In this document: in pieces, positions 1 through 6,358 of the stretch
Layout: each line of letters begins with the position of its first letter
How positions within the stretch are numbered: the stretch's first letter is position 1
Assembly (NCBI GenBank): GCA_012961565.1
Contig: DTZC01000239.1
Location: 1-8,937, forward strand
Direction: 5' to 3'
Length of the DNA stretch: 8,937 nucleotides
Source of the DNA: Dehalococcoidia bacterium
Lineage (GTDB): Bacteria; Chloroflexota; Dehalococcoidia; GIF9; UBA5629
The notes under the pieces: model-generated
What the model was told of the DNA's origin: nothing
The model's database searches: none
What the model saw: only the letters and a program-made list of their open reading frames with translations
Program-made: the position numbers and the translations under genes

Positions 1-171
1 AAAGCCAAGGATAGGCAGGGACGGAGATTTCGTCTCAGGGGCGAAGAGCTTTTGGCACAAGCTCTAGAGCATGAAATAGACCATCTTGATGGTGTTCTCT
101 ATGTTGACCGTATTGAAAGTCGGGACAAGCTGTACAAGTTAGTATCCGAGCCAGCTCAGGAAGGGCTTTGA
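1..171 (+). CDS. def: Peptide deformylase, C-terminal part (5' end outside window)
   Basis: The frame is open from base 1 and gives 56 codons ending in TGA. The fragment contains the third peptide deformylase motif, HEIDH (fragment residues 24-28), followed by [10 protein letters not shown]. In this family the two His of HExxH bind the catalytic metal and the Glu is the general base. The enzyme removes the formyl group from the N-terminal Met of new proteins at the ribosome. The first two family motifs (GxGLAAxQ and EGCLS) would lie upstream of the window. The gene converges on the minus-strand CARDB-like gene with only 12 bases between the two stops, and I see no terminator hairpin in the gap. 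Recognition rests on one motif and its surroundings, but that combination is very specific. Confidence 0.93.
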   Translation, partial: KAKDRQGRRFRLRGEELLAQALEHEIDHLDGVLYVDRIESRDKLYKLVSEPAQEGL

Positions 172-183
172 TTCTTGGTTTGT

Positions 184-1461
184 TTACCCTTGCCATTCCA
201 TCTCGACGACAAATCTACCAGTTAGGCCATCCAGCTCTACATTGTAGAAACCCGGGATATTCTTGGTCAGGTTAAAGCTTACCCGACGGCTTTCACCAGG
301 GCCTAGAGTAAGTTCTTCCACGCTCTCTATCGCGCCTTTCAATTTTAGCACCAAGCTATAACTGCCCTCTAACTCGCCAGTGTTGGTCACTGTGGCGCTG
401 ATTGCGATGTTTTCTCCCTGTTTGATGCGTTCTGGAACTATAGTCAAATTGCTTACAGTGAAATTTGCTGGGACCAGCGGTATGATGGTAAAAGCGCCGC
501 CTAGTCCGTCCACTTCTGCATAGTATTCCCCACCTTCATCCTTTACCACGGTGAAAGTGGCTGGCTGGCTTGTGCCTGGTGGCAGAGCCAGTTCAATTAT
601 GTTTTCAACCAGACCATTGATTCGCAATATAACACTGTATCTACCGGCCTCTGAGCCGTTGTTGGATACTATAGCGCTAATTGTTACCGGTTGCCCCGCT
701 TTTGCCTGATTTGGCATAATGGTTAAGTTGCTAACGGAAAAGAGGGGTCTTGGGGCATACGTCGGGTGTGGTACTTGTGCTGGCATGGGTGCTTGGAATT
801 GCTCTGGTGTCTGAAGCTGGCTTGGTGTGGGATATGCTCTTGGTGTGGGAGCTCCTGTTGGTGGGGACGGTGGCATTGTCGGTTGGTATCCTGTCGGTGG
901 GATAGCTGGTCCTGGGCCACTCGTTGGTATCGGTGGTGAGACAGCAGGCTCTCTATCACTAGGAGTCCATTGTCTAGTTACTGCTCCTTCGGTTGCTGCT
1001 TCAGGCTGTTTTTTTCGCGGTGGTGTGGCAGCAAGCACTATGATTAATATAATTAGGATTCCAACTATGATGCCGATAGCTATCCATACCCACGTGGGGA
1101 ATATGGACCAAAATGACCCTGCTACACTGAAGCTACCGCTCGAATTCCCCAGTTCTACAAAATAGTCACCCGGGCTTCCCGCTGTAATTGTAAAGGTGAC
1201 TAACTCGCTGGCTCCTGCATCTAGAGTCAATTCCTTGGTCTCCTTAATCTCGCCGTTTATTATTAGCTGTATTGCGTAAGTGCCTTTTTCTCCAGTATTG
1301 GTTACATTAGCACTTATGGTAATGGTGTCACCCTCCTGAGCGGACTGAGGGCTGATGTTTAGGTCAGACACTTTGAAATCGGCTTGCGCACTAGTCGATG
1401 TGATTGGTGTCAGTACAATTAAAGCCCAGAGTAATGCTGCCAGCCAGAGCAAACTTCTCAT
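184..1461 (-). CDS. Secreted/membrane-anchored protein with three CARDB-like domains and a proline-rich linker
   Basis: The protein has 425 residues. It starts at ATG with a good ribosome binding site (GGGAGG, 5 bases upstream). Residues 1-27 look like a signal peptide ending in an AQA-type cleavage site. Residues 29-113, 241-327 and 334-420 are three related beta-rich units. Each opens with F-x-V-S-(D/N)-L-x-I-x-P, has a central I-S-A-x-V-(T/S)-N-(T/N)-G and ends in an acidic Y/F-x-(V/A)-E-L/V-x-G stretch. This is the pattern of CARDB/APHP-type immunoglobulin-like modules, which bind partners or space domains in cell-surface proteins. Residues about 122-146 form a hydrophobic helix followed by RKK (149-151). 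Residues 153-239 are rich in Pro, Gln and Thr. By the positive-inside rule, unit 1 is outside and units 2-3 are cytoplasmic, which is unusual. No enzymatic motif is visible and the function is unknown. The gene is monocistronic, lying downstream of a decayed kinase gene. Confidence 0.85.
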   Translation of the reverse strand: MRSLLWLAALLWALIVLTPITSTSAQADFKVSDLNISPQSAQEGDTITISANVTNTGEKGTYAIQLIINGEIKETKELTLDAGASELVTFTITAGSPGDYFVELGNSSGSFSVAGSFWSIFPTWVWIAIGIIVGILIILIIVLAATPPRKKQPEAATEGAVTRQWTPSDREPAVSPPIPTSGPGPAIPPTGYQPTMPPSPPTGAPTPRAYPTPSQLQTPEQFQAPMPAQVPHPTYAPRPLFSVSNLTIMPNQAKAGQPVTISAIVSNNGSEAGRYSVILRINGLVENIIELALPPGTSQPATFTVVKDEGGEYYAEVDGLGGAFTIIPLVPANFTVSNLTIVPERIKQGENIAISATVTNTGELEGSYSLVLKLKGAIESVEELTLGPGESRRVSFNLTKNIPGFYNVELDGLTGRFVVEMEWQG

Positions 1462-1500
1462 TCCTGCCTCCCGGTTATGTTGAGCTTAACAGTTTCTTAT

Positions 1501-1529
1501 ACTGTACGCCAAAATTGGCTATAAATCAA
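1501..1529 (-). promoter_or_regulatory. Possible sigma-70 promoter of the CARDB-like gene
   Basis: Read on the minus strand, a -35-like TTGATT (1529-1524) lies 17 bases from a -10-like TACAGT (1506-1501). Each matches the consensus at 4 of 6 positions. The start of transcription would fall near 1494, giving a leader of about 32 bases that contains the ribosome binding site of the 184-1461 gene. A shifted alternative -10, TATAAG (1501-1496), overlaps it. The rest of the 246-base gap from 1462 to 1707 shows no gene and no clear terminator. Confidence 0.35.
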
Positions 1530-1707
1530 ACGACTGGCAGGTAGCAGTTGATACATGAGATGCCTTTGGTTGCTCTGATGAATATGGAGGGCAATTTAAA
1601 CCATCCTTGAAGTCATTTCTCTGCACTGGAGCTATTGGCAAAAGGTTGTTGGTTAATGCTATGGGTGCCCTTTTCTAGGCGGACGGAGATTGTGAGGCAG
1701 GCAGAAA

Positions 1708-2241
1708 TTATGTCCTCGGGTGTAGTGGTAAGGCGAAGGTAAAAGTATTGCCTTTGCTGCGCCCTTTAGTTTCTAGCCAGATAGTGCCGCCGTGGAGTTC
1801 CACAAAATATCTGCACAGGGATAAGCCTAAACCTATTTCTGGAATTTGCTGTCCTCTGTTATCTTCTAAGTAGCAGTGGGGTTTGAAAATTTCCTGCCTC
1901 TTCTCCGGCGGTATAGTTGTGCCGCTATCCGTAATGCTGACAAGGACGAATCCTTGCCTTTCATATGCTGATATGGAGATGTTACCGCCGTTTGGGGTTA
2001 GATTTACAGCATTGGAGATTAAGTTGAGTAAGACCTGTTCTATCCGTAATGGGTCGGCAGCTATTTTGGGCAACCGGGGTGTTAGATTTAACGTCAGGGA
2101 CTGGTTGTGGCTGCGGATGAGTGGTAGCGCCTGAGTAATAGCTCTGGAAGCAATGAGGTTGATGTTTGTTGCTTCCAGTTCTAAGCATGAGCTGTTGAGA
2201 GATAGTCCTTCTTGTTGGTGAGCCATATTTTCCTGGGACAC
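1708..2241 (-). pseudogene. Isolated histidine-kinase ATPase domain, probable remnant of a sensor kinase
   Basis: The open frame gives 177 residues from GTG, or 172 from the ATG at 2226, which has a better site (AGGA just upstream). Nearly all of it is a HATPase_c domain. The N-box is EQVLLNLISNAVNLTPNGG (69-86, key Asn77), the G1 box DSGTTI (105-110), an F-box-like IFKPHCY, and a G2 box GLGLSLCRYFVELHGG (137-152). G1 has Thr where the second Gly of DxGxG is expected, and G2 lacks the first Gly of GxGLGL. No dimerisation/phosphoacceptor His domain or sensor domain precedes it. In another frame just upstream (about 2303-2256), the translation LLMLGDLYQIAETN resembles the end of a kinase DHp helix and then hits a stop. 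In-frame residues QPTVEV lie directly before the GTG. This pattern suggests a frameshift and 5' deletion, leaving about 200 decayed bases (2242-2449) next to comEC. A functional stand-alone ATPase domain cannot be excluded. Confidence 0.65.
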
Positions 2242-2449
2242 TTCTACGGTGGGCTGTTAGTTTCTGCAATCTGGTACAAATCACCTAACATTAGCAAGTC
2301 ACTGCTTTTGCTGTCAATACCTTTGCAGGCTGCTTTCTATCTGGCTCTGACTGTTAGGACTAAAGTGTTACGTCAAATTGTGACCATTGTTTGATTTCGA
2401 AGTGGGGAGCTTTTTGAAGTGGCAGTACATTTAGCAGGTCTATTTTTGG

Positions 2450-4897
2450 TTACCGAGTTTCTGTGTGTCTCCTATCTGTTTGTAGCCATAGTCTCTCACC
2501 GTCGGTTATGAACTCAATACTTCCGTGAGATGAGGTTGAATAGACCCTATTATTTCCAAGCCATTGTATTAGTCTGGTGACCACCCCAGCATCAGGAAGC
2601 CCAAACCTGTTCTTTGCACCGACTGAGATTGCTGCTATCTCCGGGTCGACAACAGCTAGGAATTCTGAAGATGTGGAAGTCCGGCTACCATGGTGAGCGA
2701 CCTTTAATACAGTGCTTTTCAATTTGGCGCGCTGGGCAATAAGATGCAACTCAGCTTCCTTCCCGATGTCTGCGGTAAACAGAAAGCTTATCTTGTTCCA
2801 GCTCAAACGCAATACCAGACTGTCGTTGTCGATATCGTCTGAGGTACCTTGAAGCCAAGGCGATGGGGGGTGAAGCACCTCCATCCTCATTTCACTGTCT
2901 AATTCTATAGTCTGCCCGGCATGGACTATTTTATAGTCGATCCCCTTATCCTTAACCACGCTTAACCATTTTTGATATGTAGTTGAGCTACTAGTAAGTC
3001 CAGACTCTATCACACGTGTTACCTTGTACCTTTGGAGCACTTCTATCAGCCCTGCCGTGTGGTCAGCTTGTGGCTGGGTTAAGACCACCAGGTCGATACT
3101 CCTGTCCCAGAAAGGCAACTTCTTTCCTAATTCTGTACATACTGCTTGTGGGTTAGGTCCTCCGTCTATGAGGATGTCCTGTCGCCCCGGAGTTTGGATT
3201 AGAATGGCATCTCCCTGACCCACGTTCAGTATGCTCACGTGCAGTCTCTCATCTGGCATGTTCAAAATAGCTGTCCAGACAAGGACATTCACAATTAGAA
3301 GTGGCGTAATTACCCATTTCTTCGGCAGTCCTGAGGCATGCTCTTTAGCTTTACTAATAGCCTTCCCCATATTGACAGCCGTCCGAGAAAAGAAATCAGC
3401 TAATCGTCTTCGGTAGTTAATAGCTGTTACGGTTGCTACTAGCAGGGCGTAATAGACACATATTTGCCAGAGGTTCACATTGCCCAGTTGGAGGGATGAG
3501 AATGGTATAGCCTCAAAGCTCTTGGTCACCACAATGAAGTAGCTGAGGAAGAGCCAAGCTGCCCAGCCCAGGATCTGGGCTAGGAGCGGTGTGAAAAGCC
3601 CAATTACACCGGTTACGGCTGTGGTGACGATAATGCCCGGTAGTGCCAGCATGGCGAAAAAGGTAGCTGGCAAGCCAACTAGGGAGACGATGCCGAAATG
3701 GTGAGCAATGACTGGCCAGGTGGCTAGTATGGCAGCCAGGATGACTGCTAAGCTATCCACCATGAAACTAATCAAGGAGGCTGTAGCACTTTCTGTCCTT
3801 GTAGCTGAGCTCAGTGCTTTTCTCCCGATGGCTTGGAATCGTGGGAAGAAGAAAATCAGTCCTCCCATAGCAAGGAAACTCAGCTGGAAGCCAGCGTTCC
3901 ACAGGGCTTGTGGTTCGATTCCCACCATCACTGCGGCAGCGAAACTGAGTGCAGTCAATGCGCTGCGCTGTCTGCCTAGATATTCGGCTGTTAGGAATAG
4001 GCTTCCCATTATGGCACCGCGGACTATGGGCGGGCGTAGACCGGCAATTGTGGCATACAGCCAGATTGCCAGAAAAGCCAGCCATACATAGATGAAATGC
4101 TGTTTTCCAAAAATCCAGATTGCTGTGCTGAGAAGCATGCCTATGATGATACTGAGGTGCAGACCGGATATTGCCAGCAGATGGGCAGTGCCGGTTTTGG
4201 CGAATGTTTCATTTAGGCTGTCTGGTATGTTTCCCCTTAAGCCAAGGAGAATGCCTTGTGCTAGCGATGCCTGTGGCTCAGGTAAGGCGAGTGAAAGGCT
4301 TTCCCAGAGGCGGCTTCTGAGAGAGTAAATCCAGGCCAGGGGTGTGAATCCACGACCTGTGCCGATTACCTCTATCTGCGGGTAGTTTATGATTGAGAAG
4401 ATTCCTTGCCGCGCCAAATAACTCCTATAGTCGAAGTCTTCGAACTGAGGTGGTGTTTCCAGCTTACCGGTTACTTTCAGTACATCGCCATAATGATATT
4501 CTTGGTGTTGAGGCACACGCACCAGAGCCTTACCCGCGATTTGTTTCAACTCGCCGCTGGTTCTTATTCTGGCGGCTGAAATCTGTAAGGTAGAGCCTTT
4601 GTCGCTTGGCTCTGGTTCGATGCACACCATTCCTTCAATTGTGACTGTTCCGCTGTCATTGTAGAATTGGAGCTGATGTTCGTCGACCAGAGGCAGACTT
4701 GATTGGAAGCGGACACAACCGCCAAGAAAAGTGATGATGCAAAATGCAGCCAGAAGAAGGTGTCTTTTGTAGGCTCTGAAGAAGGGGATAAGACACACTG
4801 GAACAAGTCCCAAGCAAATAATGATTGGTGATAAGGCAATCTTAGAGCCTGAGTAAATACCTATGACCCAGGCAATGCTGAGATAAATAAGGGTCAC
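2450..4897 (-). CDS. comEC: ComEC/Rec2 family DNA uptake channel protein
   Basis: The protein has 815 residues, close to the family length, and starts at GTG 7 bases after the comEA stop. In order it has N-terminal hydrophobic helices (1-60), a DUF4131-like OB-type soluble region (about 65-180), the polytopic Competence domain (about 205-500) and a C-terminal metallo-beta-lactamase-like domain (about 552-805). The Competence domain includes GTAHLLAISGLHLSII (236-251) and GLRPPIVRGA (286-295). ComEC forms the inner-membrane channel that imports single-stranded DNA during natural transformation; its C-terminal domain is thought to degrade the other strand. Here VGQGDAILI (559-567), DGG (578-580), FTADIG (707-712) and AHHGSRTS (734-741) are kept. 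The HxHxDH metal motif, however, reads Q608-P-Q610-A-D612-H613, and the usual GHP near the end reads GLP (766-768). Transport may therefore be intact while nuclease activity is doubtful. It is probably co-transcribed with comEA. Confidence 0.95.
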   Translation of the reverse strand: MTLIYLSIAWVIGIYSGSKIALSPIIICLGLVPVCLIPFFRAYKRHLLLAAFCIITFLGGCVRFQSSLPLVDEHQLQFYNDSGTVTIEGMVCIEPEPSDKGSTLQISAARIRTSGELKQIAGKALVRVPQHQEYHYGDVLKVTGKLETPPQFEDFDYRSYLARQGIFSIINYPQIEVIGTGRGFTPLAWIYSLRSRLWESLSLALPEPQASLAQGILLGLRGNIPDSLNETFAKTGTAHLLAISGLHLSIIIGMLLSTAIWIFGKQHFIYVWLAFLAIWLYATIAGLRPPIVRGAIMGSLFLTAEYLGRQRSALTALSFAAAVMVGIEPQALWNAGFQLSFLAMGGLIFFFPRFQAIGRKALSSATRTESATASLISFMVDSLAVILAAILATWPVIAHHFGIVSLVGLPATFFAMLALPGIIVTTAVTGVIGLFTPLLAQILGWAAWLFLSYFIVVTKSFEAIPFSSLQLGNVNLWQICVYYALLVATVTAINYRRRLADFFSRTAVNMGKAISKAKEHASGLPKKWVITPLLIVNVLVWTAILNMPDERLHVSILNVGQGDAILIQTPGRQDILIDGGPNPQAVCTELGKKLPFWDRSIDLVVLTQPQADHTAGLIEVLQRYKVTRVIESGLTSSSTTYQKWLSVVKDKGIDYKIVHAGQTIELDSEMRMEVLHPPSPWLQGTSDDIDNDSLVLRLSWNKISFLFTADIGKEAELHLIAQRAKLKSTVLKVAHHGSRTSTSSEFLAVVDPEIAAISVGAKNRFGLPDAGVVTRLIQWLGNNRVYSTSSHGSIEFITDGERLWLQTDRRHTETR

Positions 4898-4904
4898 AGC
4901 ACCT

Positions 4905-5414
4905 TCAGTCCTCCACGGTTATCAGGTCTTTTATCTTCTCCAGTGTAGAAGAGCCAATACCTTCGACTTTCAGCAAATCCTGGACATTATGGAAATGCCC
5001 ATGCTGGTTTCGGTAGTTGACAATAGCTTGGGCCTTGCCCGGTCCTATTCCGGGCAGGGCAGTGAGCAACCATGGTTCAGCGCGATTTATGTTTACCTTC
5101 TGTGGCGGATGGCTTTCTCCCGATCTGGGCACATGAAGCTCGAGGCGAGTCAAGTCGGCATTAGGCATAACTCCAGCGGCTTCCAGAATGGCATTGATGG
5201 TGTCTCCTTCCCTCAGGGGATAGAAGCCAGGGTTGGCTACTGAACCGCCTACATACACCTCCCCTTTGCTCTGATAAGCAACAGCTGGCGAGACAGTGAT
5301 TTCAACAGACTTATGGGTAATTTGCTTTACTGCCAGTAGCGCACTGCCAACGATGAGGCTAGCTATAAGAAAGGCAGGGATTAATAACCAGTAACTGCTC
5401 GGTTGATTTGACAT
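4905..5414 (-). CDS. comEA: ComEA family DNA receptor (SLBB plus helix-hairpin-helix)
   Basis: I choose the ATG at 5414, which has GAGGT 5 bases upstream and gives 169 residues. A longer GTG version from 5468 would add 18 non-conserved residues and overlap the smpB promoter. Residues about 9-29 are a single transmembrane anchor (WLLIPAFLIASLIVGSALLAV). Next comes an SLBB-like domain with VYVGGSVANPGFYPLREGDTI. The C-terminus has two helix-hairpin-helix motifs: VNINRA followed by LLTALPGIGPGKAQAIVNYR, then LLKVEGIGSSTLEKI. ComEA binds double-stranded DNA at the outer face of the membrane and delivers it to ComEC. The stop lies 7 bases before the comEC start, so the two form an operon. The gene is divergent from smpB with 56 bases between their start codons. 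Confidence 0.95.
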   Translation of the reverse strand: MSNQPSSYWLLIPAFLIASLIVGSALLAVKQITHKSVEITVSPAVAYQSKGEVYVGGSVANPGFYPLREGDTINAILEAAGVMPNADLTRLELHVPRSGESHPPQKVNINRAEPWLLTALPGIGPGKAQAIVNYRNQHGHFHNVQDLLKVEGIGSSTLEKIKDLITVED

Positions 5415-5451
5415 AACACACCTCTTTGTCCTTACGCTTTTGTTGCAGTAG

Positions 5452-5467
5452 TGGTAGAATTGTAGCA
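5452..5467. promoter_or_regulatory. Overlapping divergent extended -10 promoters for smpB (+) and comEA (-)
   Basis: The 16-base segment TGGTAGAATTGTAGCA contains an extended -10 on each strand. On the plus strand it is TGG-TAGAAT (5452-5460). On the minus strand it is TGC-TACAAT (5467-5459). The two hexamers share two bases and the segment is an imperfect palindrome, with 12 of 16 positions symmetric. Plus transcription would begin near 5467, about 4 bases before the smpB ATG. Minus transcription would begin near 5452, giving comEA a leader of about 38 bases with a Shine-Dalgarno site. I see no good -35 box on either side, which fits extended -10 promoters. No start site has been measured. 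Confidence 0.5.
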
Positions 5468-5470
5468 CAT

Positions 5471-5923
5471 ATGGTGGAGTTAAAGACGGTAACTATCAAT
5501 CGCAAAGCCTATCACGATTATCATATTCTGGAAACTCTGGAAGCCGGGATTGCTCTTACCGGCACCGAGATAAAGTCCATACGTGCTGGGCGGGTAAATA
5601 TTCGTGATGCCTATGCCAGACCTCAGGGTGGTGAACTCTGGTTACATAATGCGCACATCGCCCCCTATCAGCCCGGTAGCTACTATAACCATGAGCCAAA
5701 TCGTCCGCGTAAACTTTTGCTGCACCGACGTCAGATTGATGAACTTGCCGGCATGGTGACCCAGAAGGGTTTGACTTTGGTGCCTTTGAAGTTATATATT
5801 AAAAGAGGAATTGCCAAGCTGGAACTTGGCGTAGCGCGGGGCAAGAAGCTCCATGACAAACGTGAGGCACTGGCTCGGCGTGAAACTGAGCGGGAGATAG
5901 AACGGGCGCTTCGGCGGCGTTAG
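5471..5923 (+). CDS. smpB: SsrA-binding protein SmpB
   Basis: The protein has 150 residues, the usual length. Family landmarks are NRKAYHDYHILETLEAGIALTGTEIKSIR near the N-terminus, NIRDAYARP, the AHIAPY segment, a central HEPNRPRKLLLHRRQI and KKLHDKREALARRETEREI near the end. SmpB binds the tRNA-like part of tmRNA. Its basic C-terminal tail enters the empty mRNA channel of stalled ribosomes so that tmRNA can enter the A site. The frame is open further upstream (to 5426), but family alignment starts at MVELKTV, so ATG 5471 is chosen. No Shine-Dalgarno sequence precedes it, and a -10 box ends only 10 bases upstream, so the mRNA may be leaderless. Its RNA partner ssrA begins 21 bases after the stop. 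Confidence 0.97.
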   Translation: MVELKTVTINRKAYHDYHILETLEAGIALTGTEIKSIRAGRVNIRDAYARPQGGELWLHNAHIAPYQPGSYYNHEPNRPRKLLLHRRQIDELAGMVTQKGLTLVPLKLYIKRGIAKLELGVARGKKLHDKREALARRETEREIERALRRR

Positions 5924-5930
5924 GTACGTT

Positions 5931-5936
5931 TAAAAT
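5931..5936 (+). promoter_or_regulatory. Possible -10 box of the ssrA gene
   Basis: TAAAAT ends 8 bases before the inferred mature 5' end of tmRNA at 5945, the distance expected for a -10 element. No convincing -35 is seen in the GC-rich end of smpB upstream. Transcription from the smpB promoter followed by RNase P cleavage is an equally good explanation. Confidence 0.35.
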
Positions 5937-5944
5937 TTGGGCAT

Positions 5945-6292
5945 GGGGGCGAGAGGCTTCGACAGTGGAAGGCTTACAGGATTGCAGGCCGAGGTGCCAT
6001 CACCCTCGTAAAACAGGTGGCAAAAGACAACTGCCGAAGCAGTTCCAATTGCAGCCTAATTGAGGCTGCACATCCAACCTGACCTCACCCCGATGGGTTA
6101 GGATTGGGTGCCGATGAGTCGGGGTGCTCCAACCCTGATGTCGATAGGGGTTGGCTAAGCAGTATCGGCTGGCTCGGTCATACTCTGCCAGCAGGAGGCT
6201 GACCGGGCGAGACTAAAACGCTGGCTAAGCCTGTAGTAGATTCTGGCAACCTTCCTCTGGACGGGGAGTTCAACCCTCCCCCGCCTCCACCA
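5945..6292 (+). ncRNA. ssrA: Transfer-messenger RNA (tmRNA, SsrA), one-piece
   Basis: The 348-base gene has tRNA-like ends. The 5' GGGGGCG (5945-5951) pairs with CGCCTCC (6282-6288, one G-U), followed by a discriminator A and an encoded CCA (6290-6292). The T arm is GGGAG-TTCAACC-CTCCC. The 5' region GGCTTCGACAG is typical of tmRNA. Helix 2 is seen as GGAAGG (5967-5972) with CCTTCC (6250-6255). Pseudoknot 1 is formed by CGAGG (5990-5994) with CCTCG (6004-6008) and TGCCA (5995-5999) with TGGCA (6018-6022). A tag reading frame ends at TAA 6057-6059. tmRNA, charged with Ala and bound to SmpB, rescues ribosomes stalled on broken mRNAs and adds a degradation tag. It lies between smpB and an intrinsic terminator. 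Exact ends are inferred from pairing. Confidence 0.96.
6033..6059 (+). other. tmRNA-encoded proteolysis tag reading frame (AEAVPIAA, then stop)
   Basis: Of the three frames, only one ends in a short hydrophobic, alanine-ended peptide followed by a stop: A-E-A-V-P-I-A-A-TAA. The last two sense codons and the stop sit in a hairpin, GCAGCC (6051-6056) with GGCTGC (6063-6068), loop TAATTGA. This is the helix 5 arrangement expected in tmRNA. An in-frame TAA at 6009-6011 limits how far upstream the resume codon can be. GCC at 6033 is chosen because resume codons are usually Ala or Gly; a start a few codons earlier (for example ACA or ACT) is possible. The end of the tag is more certain than its beginning. 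Confidence 0.7.
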
Positions 6293-6301
6293 GACACAAA
6301 C

Positions 6302-6335
6302 CGGGCTTCTGATTTTATCGAAGCCCGTTTATTTT
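6302..6335 (+). terminator. Intrinsic terminator after ssrA
   Basis: A perfect 8-base-pair stem, CGGGCTTC (6302-6309) and GAAGCCCG (6320-6327), with a 10-base loop is followed by TTTATTTT. It lies 9 bases after the tmRNA CCA end. Read on the minus strand, the stem is followed by a weaker T-rich run, so it may also help end selD transcription, whose stop is at 6359. Confidence 0.9.
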
Positions 6336-6358
6336 CCCAGGGCAAGGCTGTCTTTCTG

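Noticed and set aside
827..1165. 112-residue plus-strand frame
   Set aside because: It is the antisense of the proline-rich linker and transmembrane part of the CARDB-like gene; its Gly/Val-rich composition is a by-product.
2370..2450. Open stretch following the comEC stop in the same frame (PKIDLLNVLPL...)
   Set aside because: It is only about 30 codons without a start codon or ribosome binding site and matches nothing I recognise; it could be chance or decayed sequence.
3708..4328. Plus-strand frames inside comEC
   Set aside because: They are shadows of the strongly supported comEC frame and resemble no family.
5415..5468. Longer comEA start (GTG at 5468)
   Set aside because: The ATG at 5414 has a good ribosome binding site, and the extension would run through the divergent promoter.
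5426..5470. Longer smpB start at 5426
   Set aside because: The extra residues MSLRFCCSSGRIVAH are not SmpB-like and overlap the promoter; the family begins at MVELKTV.
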